Source of the DNA: Rhodoluna sp.
GTDB taxonomy: Bacteria > Actinomycetota > Actinomycetes > Actinomycetales > Microbacteriaceae
Length of the DNA: 7,306 bases
Direction of reading: 5' to 3'
Assembly: GCA_017984715.1 (NCBI GenBank)
Contig: JAGNYY010000026.1
Span: forward strand, 1,913 to 9,218
Made by a program: the position numbers and the translations under genes. The notes below the pieces were generated by a model, which was not told the origin of the DNA, ran no database searches, and saw only the letters and a program-made list of their open reading frames with translations. How positions within the stretch are numbered: position 1 is the stretch's first letter; each line of letters opens with the position of its first letter. Shown piece by piece: positions 1 to 6,470 of the stretch.

Positions 1-309
1 TCTGAACCCCAGCGTTCGGCGCTACTGGAACTCCGAAAAACCATCCTTGAGTTAATCCCAGATGCTGTCGAAACGATTTCATACCAGGTGCCCTGCTTCA
101 AGGTGAACGGCAAGGGCATTGCGGGCTTCGCGCCATACAAGAAGCACAACTCTTACTTCCCGTTCAGCGGGCAGGTCTTCAAGGCGATTCCTGATGAAGT
201 TGCAGATTACGTGACCACCGATGGCGCATTGCACTTCGCTCTCGATAAACCGTTGGACCCAGCGCTGGTGAAGCGTCTCATCGAAGTGCGTTTGGCGCAG
301 GCTTTCTAA
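1..309 (+). CDS. DUF1801 domain protein, 3' part (5' end outside window)
   Basis: Reading frame 1 is open from the first base to TAA at 307-309, giving 102 visible residues. A GTG at 88 could be read as a start, but the 29 codons before it fit the family, so the gene begins left of the window. The visible part has the DUF1801 pattern: a helix with an EPQRSALLELRKTI-like stretch, then PDAVETISYQVPCFKVNGK, an AGFAPYKKHNSYFPFSG strand region, and a closing segment with LDKPLD and LVKRLIEVRL. DUF1801 proteins are small, soluble and mostly uncharacterised; some relatives (YdhG-type, frataxin-like fold) have been linked to iron handling. Nothing here shows what this one binds. It ends 10 bases from the converging glycosyltransferase gene and has no visible tie to the inositol genes. 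Family call fairly sure, function unknown. Confidence 0.82.
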   Translation, partial: SEPQRSALLELRKTILELIPDAVETISYQVPCFKVNGKGIAGFAPYKKHNSYFPFSGQVFKAIPDEVADYVTTDGALHFALDKPLDPALVKRLIEVRLAQAF

Positions 310-319
310 AAGGCGTTCG

Positions 320-1291
320 CTACACGATCGGCGGGCGACCGTGTTTGATCATGACGGCGATGGTCTTCCAAGACAACTTGCGGCGAACCGCAGCCTGGTC
401 AAAAACGTAACCCTGGTCACTTAGATCCATGCGCATTCCGGCAAACAGCCCCTTGAATAGCTCAGGAAGCTGAGTCTTAATCGCATACTTTCCCGATGGG
501 TGAGGAATCTTGCCGATCATAATTTTGACGAAGTCGAGCGCAAACCAAGCCAGCGGATAAATAACGAGGAACGGCACCGGCAGGTTTCGGCGAGCCATAA
601 CCACCTTGTTGCGCATGCCGAACCAGATGCTTTTATCGTGGCGCTCTGGGCCAACCGGAGGGTGGCTCACCACCAGGCGAGGCTCATAGCGGGTCTCGAA
701 GCCCGAGTTCCAAACGCGCCAAGCTAGGTCGGTTCCTTCATGGGCATAGAAGATCGGCTCGGCCCAGCCGTTTGCCTGGATGAATGCCTGCCAGCGAATG
801 ACTGTCGCGCCTTCCCAAACAGAGAAGGCTGGGAACGACTCCATGGTTGGAGTCTTGTCGGCACGAGGAATCCAATAGCGAGGGCCAGACTCTTCGGTTT
901 CGTCGCTCTGCCCGATGCGAGTGACAACCTTCGGCTGCACGAGCCCCAGCTTGGCATTTGCCTCGAAAATCTTGATCGCGCGTTCGATGAAATCTGAACC
1001 CAGGATGTAGGCGTCGTCGTCGATGAACAGAATCAAATCAGATTCGAGGCCGGCGGTTGCTGCAAGGCCGCGAACGCCATAGTTACGGCCAGCCGGGATG
1101 CCTAGATTCACGCCGGTTTCGACTACCTTGATGCCCGCTGGAACCTTGCCCAAATCAACAGACTCGCAGTTGATTACTGTGACGATGTTTTTTGGTGTGA
1201 TGCTCTGACCGAGAACATCCGCCCAGATGTGGTGCAGATCTTGGTTTCGGGTTCCCTGGGTCAAGATGACCACGCTAACGCTAAGCATCAC
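320..1291 (-). CDS. Family 2 glycosyltransferase
   Basis: A protein of 323 residues from GTG at 1291, or 322 from the adjacent ATG at 1288-1286. The N-terminus (SVSVVILTQGTR, about residues 4-15) is the first beta strand of a GT-A fold. NLGIPAGRNYGV (62-73) matches the nucleotide-binding region, and FIDDDAY with D91-D93 is the metal and sugar-nucleotide binding acidic motif. HEGTDLAWR (184-192, E185 and D188) sits where the catalytic base motif of rhamnosyltransferase-like GT2 enzymes lies. A hydrophobic stretch at about 239-259 may be a membrane-associated helix; there is no signal peptide. The likely role is transfer of a sugar from a nucleotide sugar to a cell-envelope glycan or glycolipid at the inner face of the membrane. 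Donor and acceptor cannot be read from the sequence. The gene stands alone on the minus strand, convergent with the DUF1801 gene and divergent from the membrane protein pair. Confidence 0.88.
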   Translation of the reverse strand: MMLSVSVVILTQGTRNQDLHHIWADVLGQSITPKNIVTVINCESVDLGKVPAGIKVVETGVNLGIPAGRNYGVRGLAATAGLESDLILFIDDDAYILGSDFIERAIKIFEANAKLGLVQPKVVTRIGQSDETEESGPRYWIPRADKTPTMESFPAFSVWEGATVIRWQAFIQANGWAEPIFYAHEGTDLAWRVWNSGFETRYEPRLVVSHPPVGPERHDKSIWFGMRNKVVMARRNLPVPFLVIYPLAWFALDFVKIMIGKIPHPSGKYAIKTQLPELFKGLFAGMRMDLSDQGYVFDQAAVRRKLSWKTIAVMIKHGRPPIV

Positions 1292-1321
1292 ATCAGTTTA
1301 GTTTGGCTTTAGGCTTGGGCT
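1292..1321. promoter_or_regulatory. Divergent intergenic region, possible leaderless promoters
   Basis: Only 30 bases separate the two divergent start codons, and neither start has a Shine-Dalgarno-like purine run. On the minus strand TAAACT (complement of 1295-1300) lies 6 bases before the ATG at 1288, so a transcript could begin at that ATG. On the plus strand TAGGCT (1310-1315) lies 6 bases before the GTG at 1322; TAGTTT (1299-1304) is an alternative. Both fit the loose TAnnnT -10 pattern of actinobacteria, where leaderless mRNAs are common. No convincing -35 element is seen at a proper distance for either. This is inference from spacing and the absence of ribosome binding sites. Confidence 0.35.
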
Positions 1322-1885
1322 GTGAAGCGACTTCTAGCCGGAATGAATCCTTGGTTACCACCAATGATTTACGTCGCTATTTTTCACGTCATGCGAGGTT
1401 CCTACGTAGACGCGGTGATTTTTTCAGTTGGTTCCCTGCTGCTGGTCGCCGACTGGAAAAAGTGGCTCAAGTGGTCGATGCCCGAGCGGCCGAAGACTGG
1501 TGTTTTCCCGGTGATTTTGGTGATTGCTGTCGCATCCTCGGTTTTGTTTTTCTCCGAACGCGGCGGTTGGCAAGACGTCACGCTTTTGCTTGCCCTTGCT
1601 CCGATTGCGCTCACCATGGTCTACTACCGAGATCACGGCCCGAAGCCGTCTTCCAACCCAGTGATGAATCGAACTCGATGGCTGTGGCTCACCCTGGCTG
1701 TCTTGATGTGCGTCAGTGAACTATTTGCATACATCTGGGCAAGCGCCTTCAAAGATGACGAGACCTACCCAACCATTTCGATAATCGTCAACCCGGTCCT
1801 CGAATCGCCATACGGGCGCGGAATATTCTTGGCCGTCTGGATGCTCATCGGCGTCGGCCTATTGCAACTCTGGAGGAAGAAGTGA
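1322..1885 (+). CDS. Multi-pass membrane protein of unknown function
   Basis: The 187-residue product is strongly hydrophobic, with about six likely membrane segments near residues 12-24, 29-45, 61-78, 86-102, 120-142 and 166-184. Basic loops (KKWLKW at 46-51, RDHGPK at 103-108) and the C-terminal RKK fit cytosolic sides. I do not recognise a named family. The stretch E133 to about L160, with ELFAY, acidic DDE and PTISIIVNP, looks like a conserved re-entrant or loop motif seen in some actinobacterial membrane proteins, but that is from memory. The start is GTG 1322, which lacks a ribosome binding site and may be leaderless; ATG 1343 (M8) is an alternative that also lacks one. The stop codon overlaps the start of the next gene (GTGA), so the two are almost certainly co-transcribed and translationally coupled. 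No enzymatic motif is visible. Confidence 0.75.
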   Translation: MKRLLAGMNPWLPPMIYVAIFHVMRGSYVDAVIFSVGSLLLVADWKKWLKWSMPERPKTGVFPVILVIAVASSVLFFSERGGWQDVTLLLALAPIALTMVYYRDHGPKPSSNPVMNRTRWLWLTLAVLMCVSELFAYIWASAFKDDETYPTISIIVNPVLESPYGRGIFLAVWMLIGVGLLQLWRKK

Positions 1886-2079
1886 ATCTTTCCATTCCTG
1901 AGTGGGAGTACTTGGCAGTCATTGCAGCTGGAATTGTGCTCTGGCTGCTTGGCAGGCTTCGCCCAGACATCGTCGCGCCCTTCGGCGACTTGATCGCTCG
2001 ACTCATGCATCATCGCAACACCAGAATCGCCATTGTGGTGGTCTGGTGGTGGCTCGGCTGGCACTTTTTTACCGTTTAG
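1882..2079 (+). CDS. Small Trp-rich membrane protein (DUF6186-like)
   Basis: A 65-residue protein starting at GTG 1882 inside the stop of the preceding gene, with GGAGG at 1872-1876 as a clear ribosome binding site 5 bases upstream. It has two predicted membrane segments, roughly residues 9-24 and 47-63, separated by a loop with a conserved-looking arginine and acidic pattern (RLRPD, GDLIARLMHHRNTR). The C-terminus ends in WWWLGWHFF, a signature I associate with short actinobacterial membrane proteins annotated as DUF6186; that link is from memory and not verified. The GTGA overlap with the six-helix protein suggests that the two act together, perhaps as a membrane complex. No function is assigned. 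The next gene lies 86 bases on behind its own promoter, so this pair is probably separate from the inositol operon. Confidence 0.72.
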   Translation: MNLSIPEWEYLAVIAAGIVLWLLGRLRPDIVAPFGDLIARLMHHRNTRIAIVVVWWWLGWHFFTV

Positions 2080-2109
2080 GTAACGAAACGCCGAGAAGCC
2101 CTGACTGGC

Positions 2110-2145
2110 TTGCATCTAACAAACTTGGGTTATAGAGTTTGTTTG
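2110..2145 (+). promoter_or_regulatory. Probable promoter of the inositol operon
   Basis: TTGCAT (2110-2115) as a -35 element and TAGAGT (2133-2138) as a -10 element are separated by exactly 17 bases. Each matches the housekeeping consensus in part: the TTG of the -35, and the TA and final T of the -10. Transcription would start near 2144-2146, leaving a leader of about 20 bases before the iolC ATG. TATAGA at 2131-2136 is an overlapping alternative -10. It is the only good promoter candidate I found before the operon. Confidence 0.55.
2118..2143. promoter_or_regulatory. Inverted repeat, candidate operator for an inositol regulator
   Basis: AACAAAC (2118-2124) and its exact reverse complement GTTTGTT (2137-2143) are separated by 12 bases. 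The left arm lies in the spacer of the predicted promoter and the right arm overlaps the end of the -10 element and the start-site region, so a dimer bound here would block RNA polymerase. Inositol operons are commonly repressed in the absence of inositol (IolR of GntR, LacI or DeoR type in different bacteria), but which family acts here cannot be told because no regulator gene is in the window. A second partial GTTTGT (2141-2146) makes the right side slightly repetitive. Confidence 0.45.
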
Positions 2146-2155
2146 TAAGTATGTT

Positions 2156-2159
2156 AGGA
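2156..2159 (+). promoter_or_regulatory. Ribosome binding site deciding the iolC start
   Basis: AGGA lies 6 bases before the ATG at 2166. The frame also offers TTG at 2139 and ATG at 2151, but neither has a purine run at a proper distance, and TTG 2139 lies before the predicted transcription start. This favours ATG 2166 and a protein beginning MTNRTAPFDVITIGR. Confidence 0.65.
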
Positions 2160-2165
2160 CAAAGT

Positions 2166-3122
2166 ATGACAAACCGTACCGCTCCATTCGACGTGATCAC
2201 CATTGGTCGTGTCGGTGTTGACATCTATCCACTTCAGGTTGGCGTGGGTCTCGAAGACGTGACCTCGTTCGGCAAGTTCCTCGGTGGCAGTGCCACTAAC
2301 GTTGCAGTCGCAGCGGCCAAGTATGGGCTGAAGTCTGCCGTTATTACGCGCACCGGAAACGACCCTTTCGGAAACTACATCCACAAAGAGTTGCGTCGAC
2401 TAGGTGTTAGCGACGAGTTCGTAACCCCGGTTGACGGGTTGCCTACCCCGGTGGTCTTCTGCGAGATCTTCCCGCCAGATGACTTCCCGCTCTACTTCTA
2501 CCGTGAGCCAAAGGCTCCAGACCTAGTCATCAACCAGCACGAGCTTGATCTCGATGCAATTCTTCACGCGAAGGTTTATTGGTCGACCGTAACCGGCCTT
2601 AGCCAAGAGCCGAGCCGCACCGCGCACCACGTTGCCTGGGATGCTCGCGGTCGAAAGGATCACACCATCCTTGACCTCGACTATCGCCCAATGTTCTGGA
2701 GTTCTCCGGAGCTGGCAACCGAGCAGGTTTCTCGCGCACTTGAAAAGGTGACGATTGCCATCGGCAATAAGGAAGAGTGCCAGGTTGCAGTCGGCGAAAC
2801 CGAGCCGATGCGTGCCGCAGACGCTTTGCTAGAGCGCGGTCTTGAGCTTGCTGTGGTCAAGCAGGGGCCAAAGGGTGTTCTCGCCAAGACTCGAACCGAA
2901 ACCGTCGAGGTTCCGCCTTACTTCGTCGATGTGATCAACGGCCTTGGTGCCGGCGACAGCTTCGGTGGAGCATTCTGCTATGGCCTACTGCAAGAGTGGC
3001 CGCTTGAGCGCATTCTCAAGTTCGCCAACGTAGCTGGTGCTATCGTGGCCAGCCGTCTCGAGTGCTCTACTGCGATGCCAACCTTCGAAGAAGTTGAAGA
3101 AATCTTGAAGGGGATGAAGTAA
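2166..3122 (+). CDS. iolC: 5-dehydro-2-deoxygluconokinase
   Basis: A PfkB-family sugar kinase that phosphorylates 5-dehydro-2-deoxy-D-gluconate at C6 using ATP in the cytosolic myo-inositol pathway. The protein is 318 residues from ATG 2166, within the usual range for IolC. The N-terminus (FDVITIGRVGVDIYP, 8-22) and GGSATNVAVAAAKYG (from G40) are the first PfkB signature. PTPVVFCEIFPPDDFPLYFYR and the following PKAPD segment are typical of IolC rather than of general ribokinases. NGLGAGDSFGGAF near the C-terminus is the second signature, with D264 as the catalytic base and G261-G263 shaping the anion hole. It is the first gene of the operon, and its TAA stop overlaps the next ATG by one base (TAATG), suggesting coupled translation. 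Nothing is missing or broken. Confidence 0.95.
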   Translation: MTNRTAPFDVITIGRVGVDIYPLQVGVGLEDVTSFGKFLGGSATNVAVAAAKYGLKSAVITRTGNDPFGNYIHKELRRLGVSDEFVTPVDGLPTPVVFCEIFPPDDFPLYFYREPKAPDLVINQHELDLDAILHAKVYWSTVTGLSQEPSRTAHHVAWDARGRKDHTILDLDYRPMFWSSPELATEQVSRALEKVTIAIGNKEECQVAVGETEPMRAADALLERGLELAVVKQGPKGVLAKTRTETVEVPPYFVDVINGLGAGDSFGGAFCYGLLQEWPLERILKFANVAGAIVASRLECSTAMPTFEEVEEILKGMK

Positions 3123-3997
3123 TGACTCTTGATTTCGCAAGGCTTCGCGAGACTCGCGCCGCCCACCCTGAGAAGTTGGCTGAAATCTATGCGTCGCGTT
3201 CTCGTCGAGATGTGATTCAGGGCGATGGGCGTCTGTTCATCGTTGCTGCCGATCACCCGGCCCGAAACGCGGTTGCTGTTCGCGATAACCCGCGCGCCAT
3301 GGCAAACCGCTATGACCTAATCGAGCGACTCGCAACTGCTCTTTCGCGCCCTGGGGTGGATGGCGTGCTTGGCACTCCAGACATCATCGATGACCTAGCG
3401 CTGCTCGGTTGCCTCGAGGGCAAGATCGTGGTTGGTTCACTCAATCGCGGTGGGCTTCGCGGCGCCTCTTTCGAGATGGACGACCGCATCACCGGTTATG
3501 ACGTGAACGGAATCGTTCGCGACAAGCTCGATTTTGCCAAGATGCTGAACCGAGTGAACCTTGGCGACGCTGGAACCGCGAACATGCTGTCATACAGCTA
3601 CGAGGCAGTTAGCCAGGCTGCGGCGGCAAAGTTGCCAATCATGCTCGAACCATTCATGAGCGAGTGGGTTGACGGCAAGATCAAGAACGACCTGAGCACC
3701 GATGCGGTTATCGATTCGATCAACATTGCAAACGGGCTCGGCAACTCATCGGCATATACCTGGATGAAGTTGCCAGTTGTTGAAAACATGGCGCGCGTGA
3801 TGGAAGCAACCACCATGCCGACACTGTTGCTAGGCGGAGACCCGGTCGGAGACCCGAGCGAGATTTACGCATCCTGGGGCAAGGCCCTAGAACTACCTGG
3901 CGTTCGCGGCCTTGTTGTTGGTCGCAGCCTTCTATACCCACAGGATGGCAACGTTTCAGCTGCCATCGACACCGCAGTGAAGCTAGTTCACGGCTAA
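3122..3997 (+). CDS. Cgl0159-type (beta/alpha)8 class I aldolase, probable DKGP aldolase
   Basis: The 291-residue protein resembles the (beta/alpha)8 protein (Cgl0159 family) found beside iolC in Corynebacterium inositol clusters. Motifs are arranged as in DhnA/LacD class I aldolases: AADHPARN near the N-terminus (D44, H45), WMKLPVVENM with K216 as the likely Schiff-base lysine, PTLLLGGDP (233-241), and GLVVGRSLLYP (263-273) with G267-R268 as the likely phosphate clamp. In context it would cleave 5-dehydro-2-deoxy-gluconate 6-phosphate to dihydroxyacetone phosphate and malonate semialdehyde, the step done by the metal-dependent class II enzyme IolJ in Bacillus; no IolJ-like gene is seen here. 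The family and fold are read from the sequence, while substrate and active-site residues are inferred from neighbours and motif position. AAGGGG at 3108-3113 is its ribosome binding site, within the end of iolC. A general sugar-phosphate aldolase with another substrate remains possible. Confidence 0.8.
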   Translation: MTLDFARLRETRAAHPEKLAEIYASRSRRDVIQGDGRLFIVAADHPARNAVAVRDNPRAMANRYDLIERLATALSRPGVDGVLGTPDIIDDLALLGCLEGKIVVGSLNRGGLRGASFEMDDRITGYDVNGIVRDKLDFAKMLNRVNLGDAGTANMLSYSYEAVSQAAAAKLPIMLEPFMSEWVDGKIKNDLSTDAVIDSINIANGLGNSSAYTWMKLPVVENMARVMEATTMPTLLLGGDPVGDPSEIYASWGKALELPGVRGLVVGRSLLYPQDGNVSAAIDTAVKLVHG

Positions 3998-4020
3998 AGA
4001 TTTAGACAAAGGAAAAAATT

Positions 4021-5520
4021 ATGAGCAGCAACCTACCTGTAGTTGGCCACTGGATCGATAACGCCGAAGTTGTTAGCAACTCTGGCCGCGTGGCAGATGT
4101 TTATGACCCAGCGCTTGGTGTTGTCACCAAGCATGTTGCTCTGGCAAACCAGAGCGAGATTGAGCGCGTAATCGACTCAGCTAGCAAGGCCTTCCCAGCA
4201 TGGCGCGACCTTTCACTGGCCAAGCGCCAGGCGATCATGTTCAACTTCCGCGAGTTGCTAAACCGCAAGAAGCCTGAACTTGCTGAAATCATCACCAGCG
4301 AGCACGGCAAGGTGCTATCTGACGCACTCGGTGAAATCACCCGCGGTCAGGAAGTCGTCGAGTTCGCGACCGGTATGCCTCACCTGCTGAAGGGCTTCTA
4401 CAGCGAGAACGTGTCGACCGGCGTTGACGTTTACTCAACCCGCCAGGCACTCGGAGTGGTTGGCATCATCAGCCCATTCAACTTCCCGGCCATGGTTCCA
4501 ATGTGGTTCTTCCCAATCGCTCTAGCTGCCGGCAACACCGTCATCTTGAAGCCTTCTGAGAAGGACCCAACTGCAGCAATCTGGATGGCAAAGCTTCTCA
4601 AGGAAGCCGGCCTACCTGATGGTGTTTTCAACGTTCTGAACGGTGACAAAGAGTCGGTTGACGGCTTGCTAACCCACCCAGAGGTCAAGGCAATCTCATT
4701 CGTTGGTTCAACACCAATCGCTCAGTATGTTTACGAGACCGGTTCAAAGCACGGCAAGCGCGTTCAGGCTCTTGGTGGCGCTAAGAACCACATGCTGGTT
4801 TTGCCTGACGCCGACCTAGACCTAGTGGCCGACTCGGCAATCAACGCAGGCTTCGGCTCTGCCGGTGAGCGTTGTATGGCAATCTCGGTAGTCGTCGCTG
4901 TTGAGCCAGTTGCCGATGACCTAATCGAGAAGATTGTCACCCGTATGAACACCCTGAAGATCGGCGATGGCCGTCGCAACTGCGACATGGGCCCGTTGGT
5001 CACCAAGGTTCACCGTGACAAGGTTGCGTCTTACATCGAAATCGCCGAGCAGGATGGTGCCGATGTCGTCGTTGACGGTCGCGGCATCGAAGTTGACGGC
5101 GACGCAAACGGCTTCTGGCTTGGCCCAACCCTGATCGACAAAGTTTCGACTTCATCGAAGGTTTACACCGAAGAGATCTTTGGCCCAGTGCTTTCAATCG
5201 TGCGTGTCAACACCTATGAAGAGGGCGTTCAGCTCATCAACTCGGGTGCGTTTGGCAACGGAACTGCGATTTTCACCAATGATGGTGGAGCAGCTCGCCG
5301 CTTCCAGAACGAAATCGAAGTCGGCATGATTGGCATCAACGTGCCTATCCCGGTTCCAGTTGCTTACTACTCATTCGGTGGTTGGAAGAACTCGCTATTC
5401 GGTGACACCAAGGCACACGGTGTCGAGGGCGTTCACTTCTTCACCCGTGGCAAGGCAATCACCAGCCGCTGGCTAGACCCAAGCCACGGCGGCATTAACC
5501 TAGGATTCCCTCAGAACTAA
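4021..5520 (+). CDS. iolA: CoA-acylating (methyl)malonate-semialdehyde dehydrogenase
   Basis: It oxidises malonate semialdehyde with NAD+ and CoA to acetyl-CoA and CO2, the last step of inositol breakdown; relatives (MmsA) act on methylmalonate semialdehyde in valine degradation. The 499 residues are the normal length. Aldehyde dehydrogenase motifs appear in order: SPFNFPAMVP with N154, ILKPSEKDP with K177, ALGGAKNH (251-257), GSAGERCMA with catalytic C285, and EEIFGPVL with E385. GGAKNH stands where hydrolytic aldehyde dehydrogenases have the glutamate general base; its absence is the hallmark of the CoA-dependent subfamily, since the thioester is released by CoA rather than water. AAAGGA (4008-4013) is a strong ribosome binding site 7 bases before the ATG. 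The gene follows the aldolase that probably makes its substrate, after a 23-base gap, which supports IolA over a valine-pathway MmsA. Confidence 0.95.
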   Translation: MSSNLPVVGHWIDNAEVVSNSGRVADVYDPALGVVTKHVALANQSEIERVIDSASKAFPAWRDLSLAKRQAIMFNFRELLNRKKPELAEIITSEHGKVLSDALGEITRGQEVVEFATGMPHLLKGFYSENVSTGVDVYSTRQALGVVGIISPFNFPAMVPMWFFPIALAAGNTVILKPSEKDPTAAIWMAKLLKEAGLPDGVFNVLNGDKESVDGLLTHPEVKAISFVGSTPIAQYVYETGSKHGKRVQALGGAKNHMLVLPDADLDLVADSAINAGFGSAGERCMAISVVVAVEPVADDLIEKIVTRMNTLKIGDGRRNCDMGPLVTKVHRDKVASYIEIAEQDGADVVVDGRGIEVDGDANGFWLGPTLIDKVSTSSKVYTEEIFGPVLSIVRVNTYEEGVQLINSGAFGNGTAIFTNDGGAARRFQNEIEVGMIGINVPIPVPVAYYSFGGWKNSLFGDTKAHGVEGVHFFTRGKAITSRWLDPSHGGINLGFPQN

Positions 5521-5558
5521 GCTCCGAGGAAACGACTAGGCAAAAGGCAGCGACTCCA

Positions 5559-6452
5559 ATGACGTGGTTTTTCAAGAACGGTGAACTCAGCCAGGATGGT
5601 TGGGATGTGCTCGTCGACTCTTCAATCGAGGGCTGGCAGCACACCGGTCTGCGCGTTGGAACCCTTGGCGAAGGCCGCCACTTTCACATCCCGGCTGACA
5701 ATCTGGAGCGAATCATCTTCCCTCTAGAGGGCAAAGGGGTGACCGTGGAGTATCGCTCCGCGGGGGAGTCGGAGTTCAAAAGTCAGTTCCTGAATGGCCG
5801 AGAATCGGTATTTCACGGCCCTTCAGACCTGATCTACCTACCGGTTGACACCGAGATTAGGGTTTCGGGCGATGGGCGAGTTTCCATCGGTGAGGCTCCT
5901 GCCAAGAACTCGAAACCGGTGAAATACATGAAGGCAGCCGACGTGCCGGTTTTGGTGCGTGGTGCGGGTCGCGAGAGTCGCCAGGTGCACAACTTTGGCG
6001 TGCCAGAGCACCTGGATGCCGATCGTTTCATCGTGGTTGAGGTAATTGTTCCGGCCGGCAACTGGTCTGGTGTCCCGGCCCACAAGCATGATGTTTACAT
6101 CCCTGGAGTCGAATCAAACCTAGAAGAGATTTATTACTTCGAAACCGCGGTCACGCGCGGTGTTACGCCACCGGTTCTTTCAGACGCCGTCGGATACTTG
6201 CGTGGTTACGCATCGGATGAGCGACCATACGAGCTCCTCGAGGAAGTCCGTTCGGGCGATGTCGGTTTGGTACCTCACGGTTGGCATGGTCCGGCGATGG
6301 CGGCGCCAGGTTACGACCTTTACTTCTTCAACGTAATGGCCGGCCCCGACCCAGACCGCAGCTGGAACATCACCGATGATCCGAACCACTCGTGGATTCG
6401 TGAAACCTGGCACCACCAAGACGCAGACCCAAGACTTCCTTACACCGCCTAA
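5559..6452 (+). CDS. iolB: 5-deoxy-glucuronate isomerase
   Basis: A cytosolic bicupin enzyme that isomerises 5-deoxy-D-glucuronate to 5-dehydro-2-deoxy-D-gluconate, feeding IolC. The 297 residues match the family. The N-terminal cupin half includes TLGEGRHFHIPADNLERIIF (about 35-54). The C-terminal half carries the likely metal site: PAHKHD (H175, H177), LEEIYYF (E190 or E189) and VPHGWHGP (H240, H243). DPDRSWNITDDPNH and RETWHHQDADPRLPY at the C-terminus are conserved IolB features. The metal ligands are assigned by motif, not by structure. The ATG is preceded by AAAGG at 5543-5547, with a rather long 11-base spacing; no other in-frame start fits better. It sits 38 bases after iolA and 18 bases before iolD in the same operon. 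Confidence 0.94.
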   Translation: MTWFFKNGELSQDGWDVLVDSSIEGWQHTGLRVGTLGEGRHFHIPADNLERIIFPLEGKGVTVEYRSAGESEFKSQFLNGRESVFHGPSDLIYLPVDTEIRVSGDGRVSIGEAPAKNSKPVKYMKAADVPVLVRGAGRESRQVHNFGVPEHLDADRFIVVEVIVPAGNWSGVPAHKHDVYIPGVESNLEEIYYFETAVTRGVTPPVLSDAVGYLRGYASDERPYELLEEVRSGDVGLVPHGWHGPAMAAPGYDLYFFNVMAGPDPDRSWNITDDPNHSWIRETWHHQDADPRLPYTA

Positions 6453-6470
6453 AAACAAGAAAGTATCAAA

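Noticed and set aside
1303..1719. 138-codon + strand frame overlapping the 1322-1885 membrane protein gene
   Set aside because: Its product is Arg- and Cys-rich with no membrane or family pattern, while the overlapping frame encodes a coherent multi-pass protein and couples to the next gene by GTGA.
2096..2111. Hairpin AAGCC-CTGACT-GGCTT as a terminator after the small membrane protein gene
   Set aside because: The stem is only 5 base pairs with a 6-base loop and no T-run follows; it also touches the predicted -35 element of the next promoter. Too weak to call.
1765..2115. 116-codon minus strand frame across the two membrane protein genes
   Set aside because: No ribosome binding site or family pattern; it lies antisense to the coupled membrane gene pair and runs over the iolC -35 region.
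4021..5520. Reading this gene as mmsA of valine degradation
   Set aside because: The enzyme family handles both malonate and methylmalonate semialdehyde, but the setting between inositol genes points to IolA. No valine-pathway genes are in the window.
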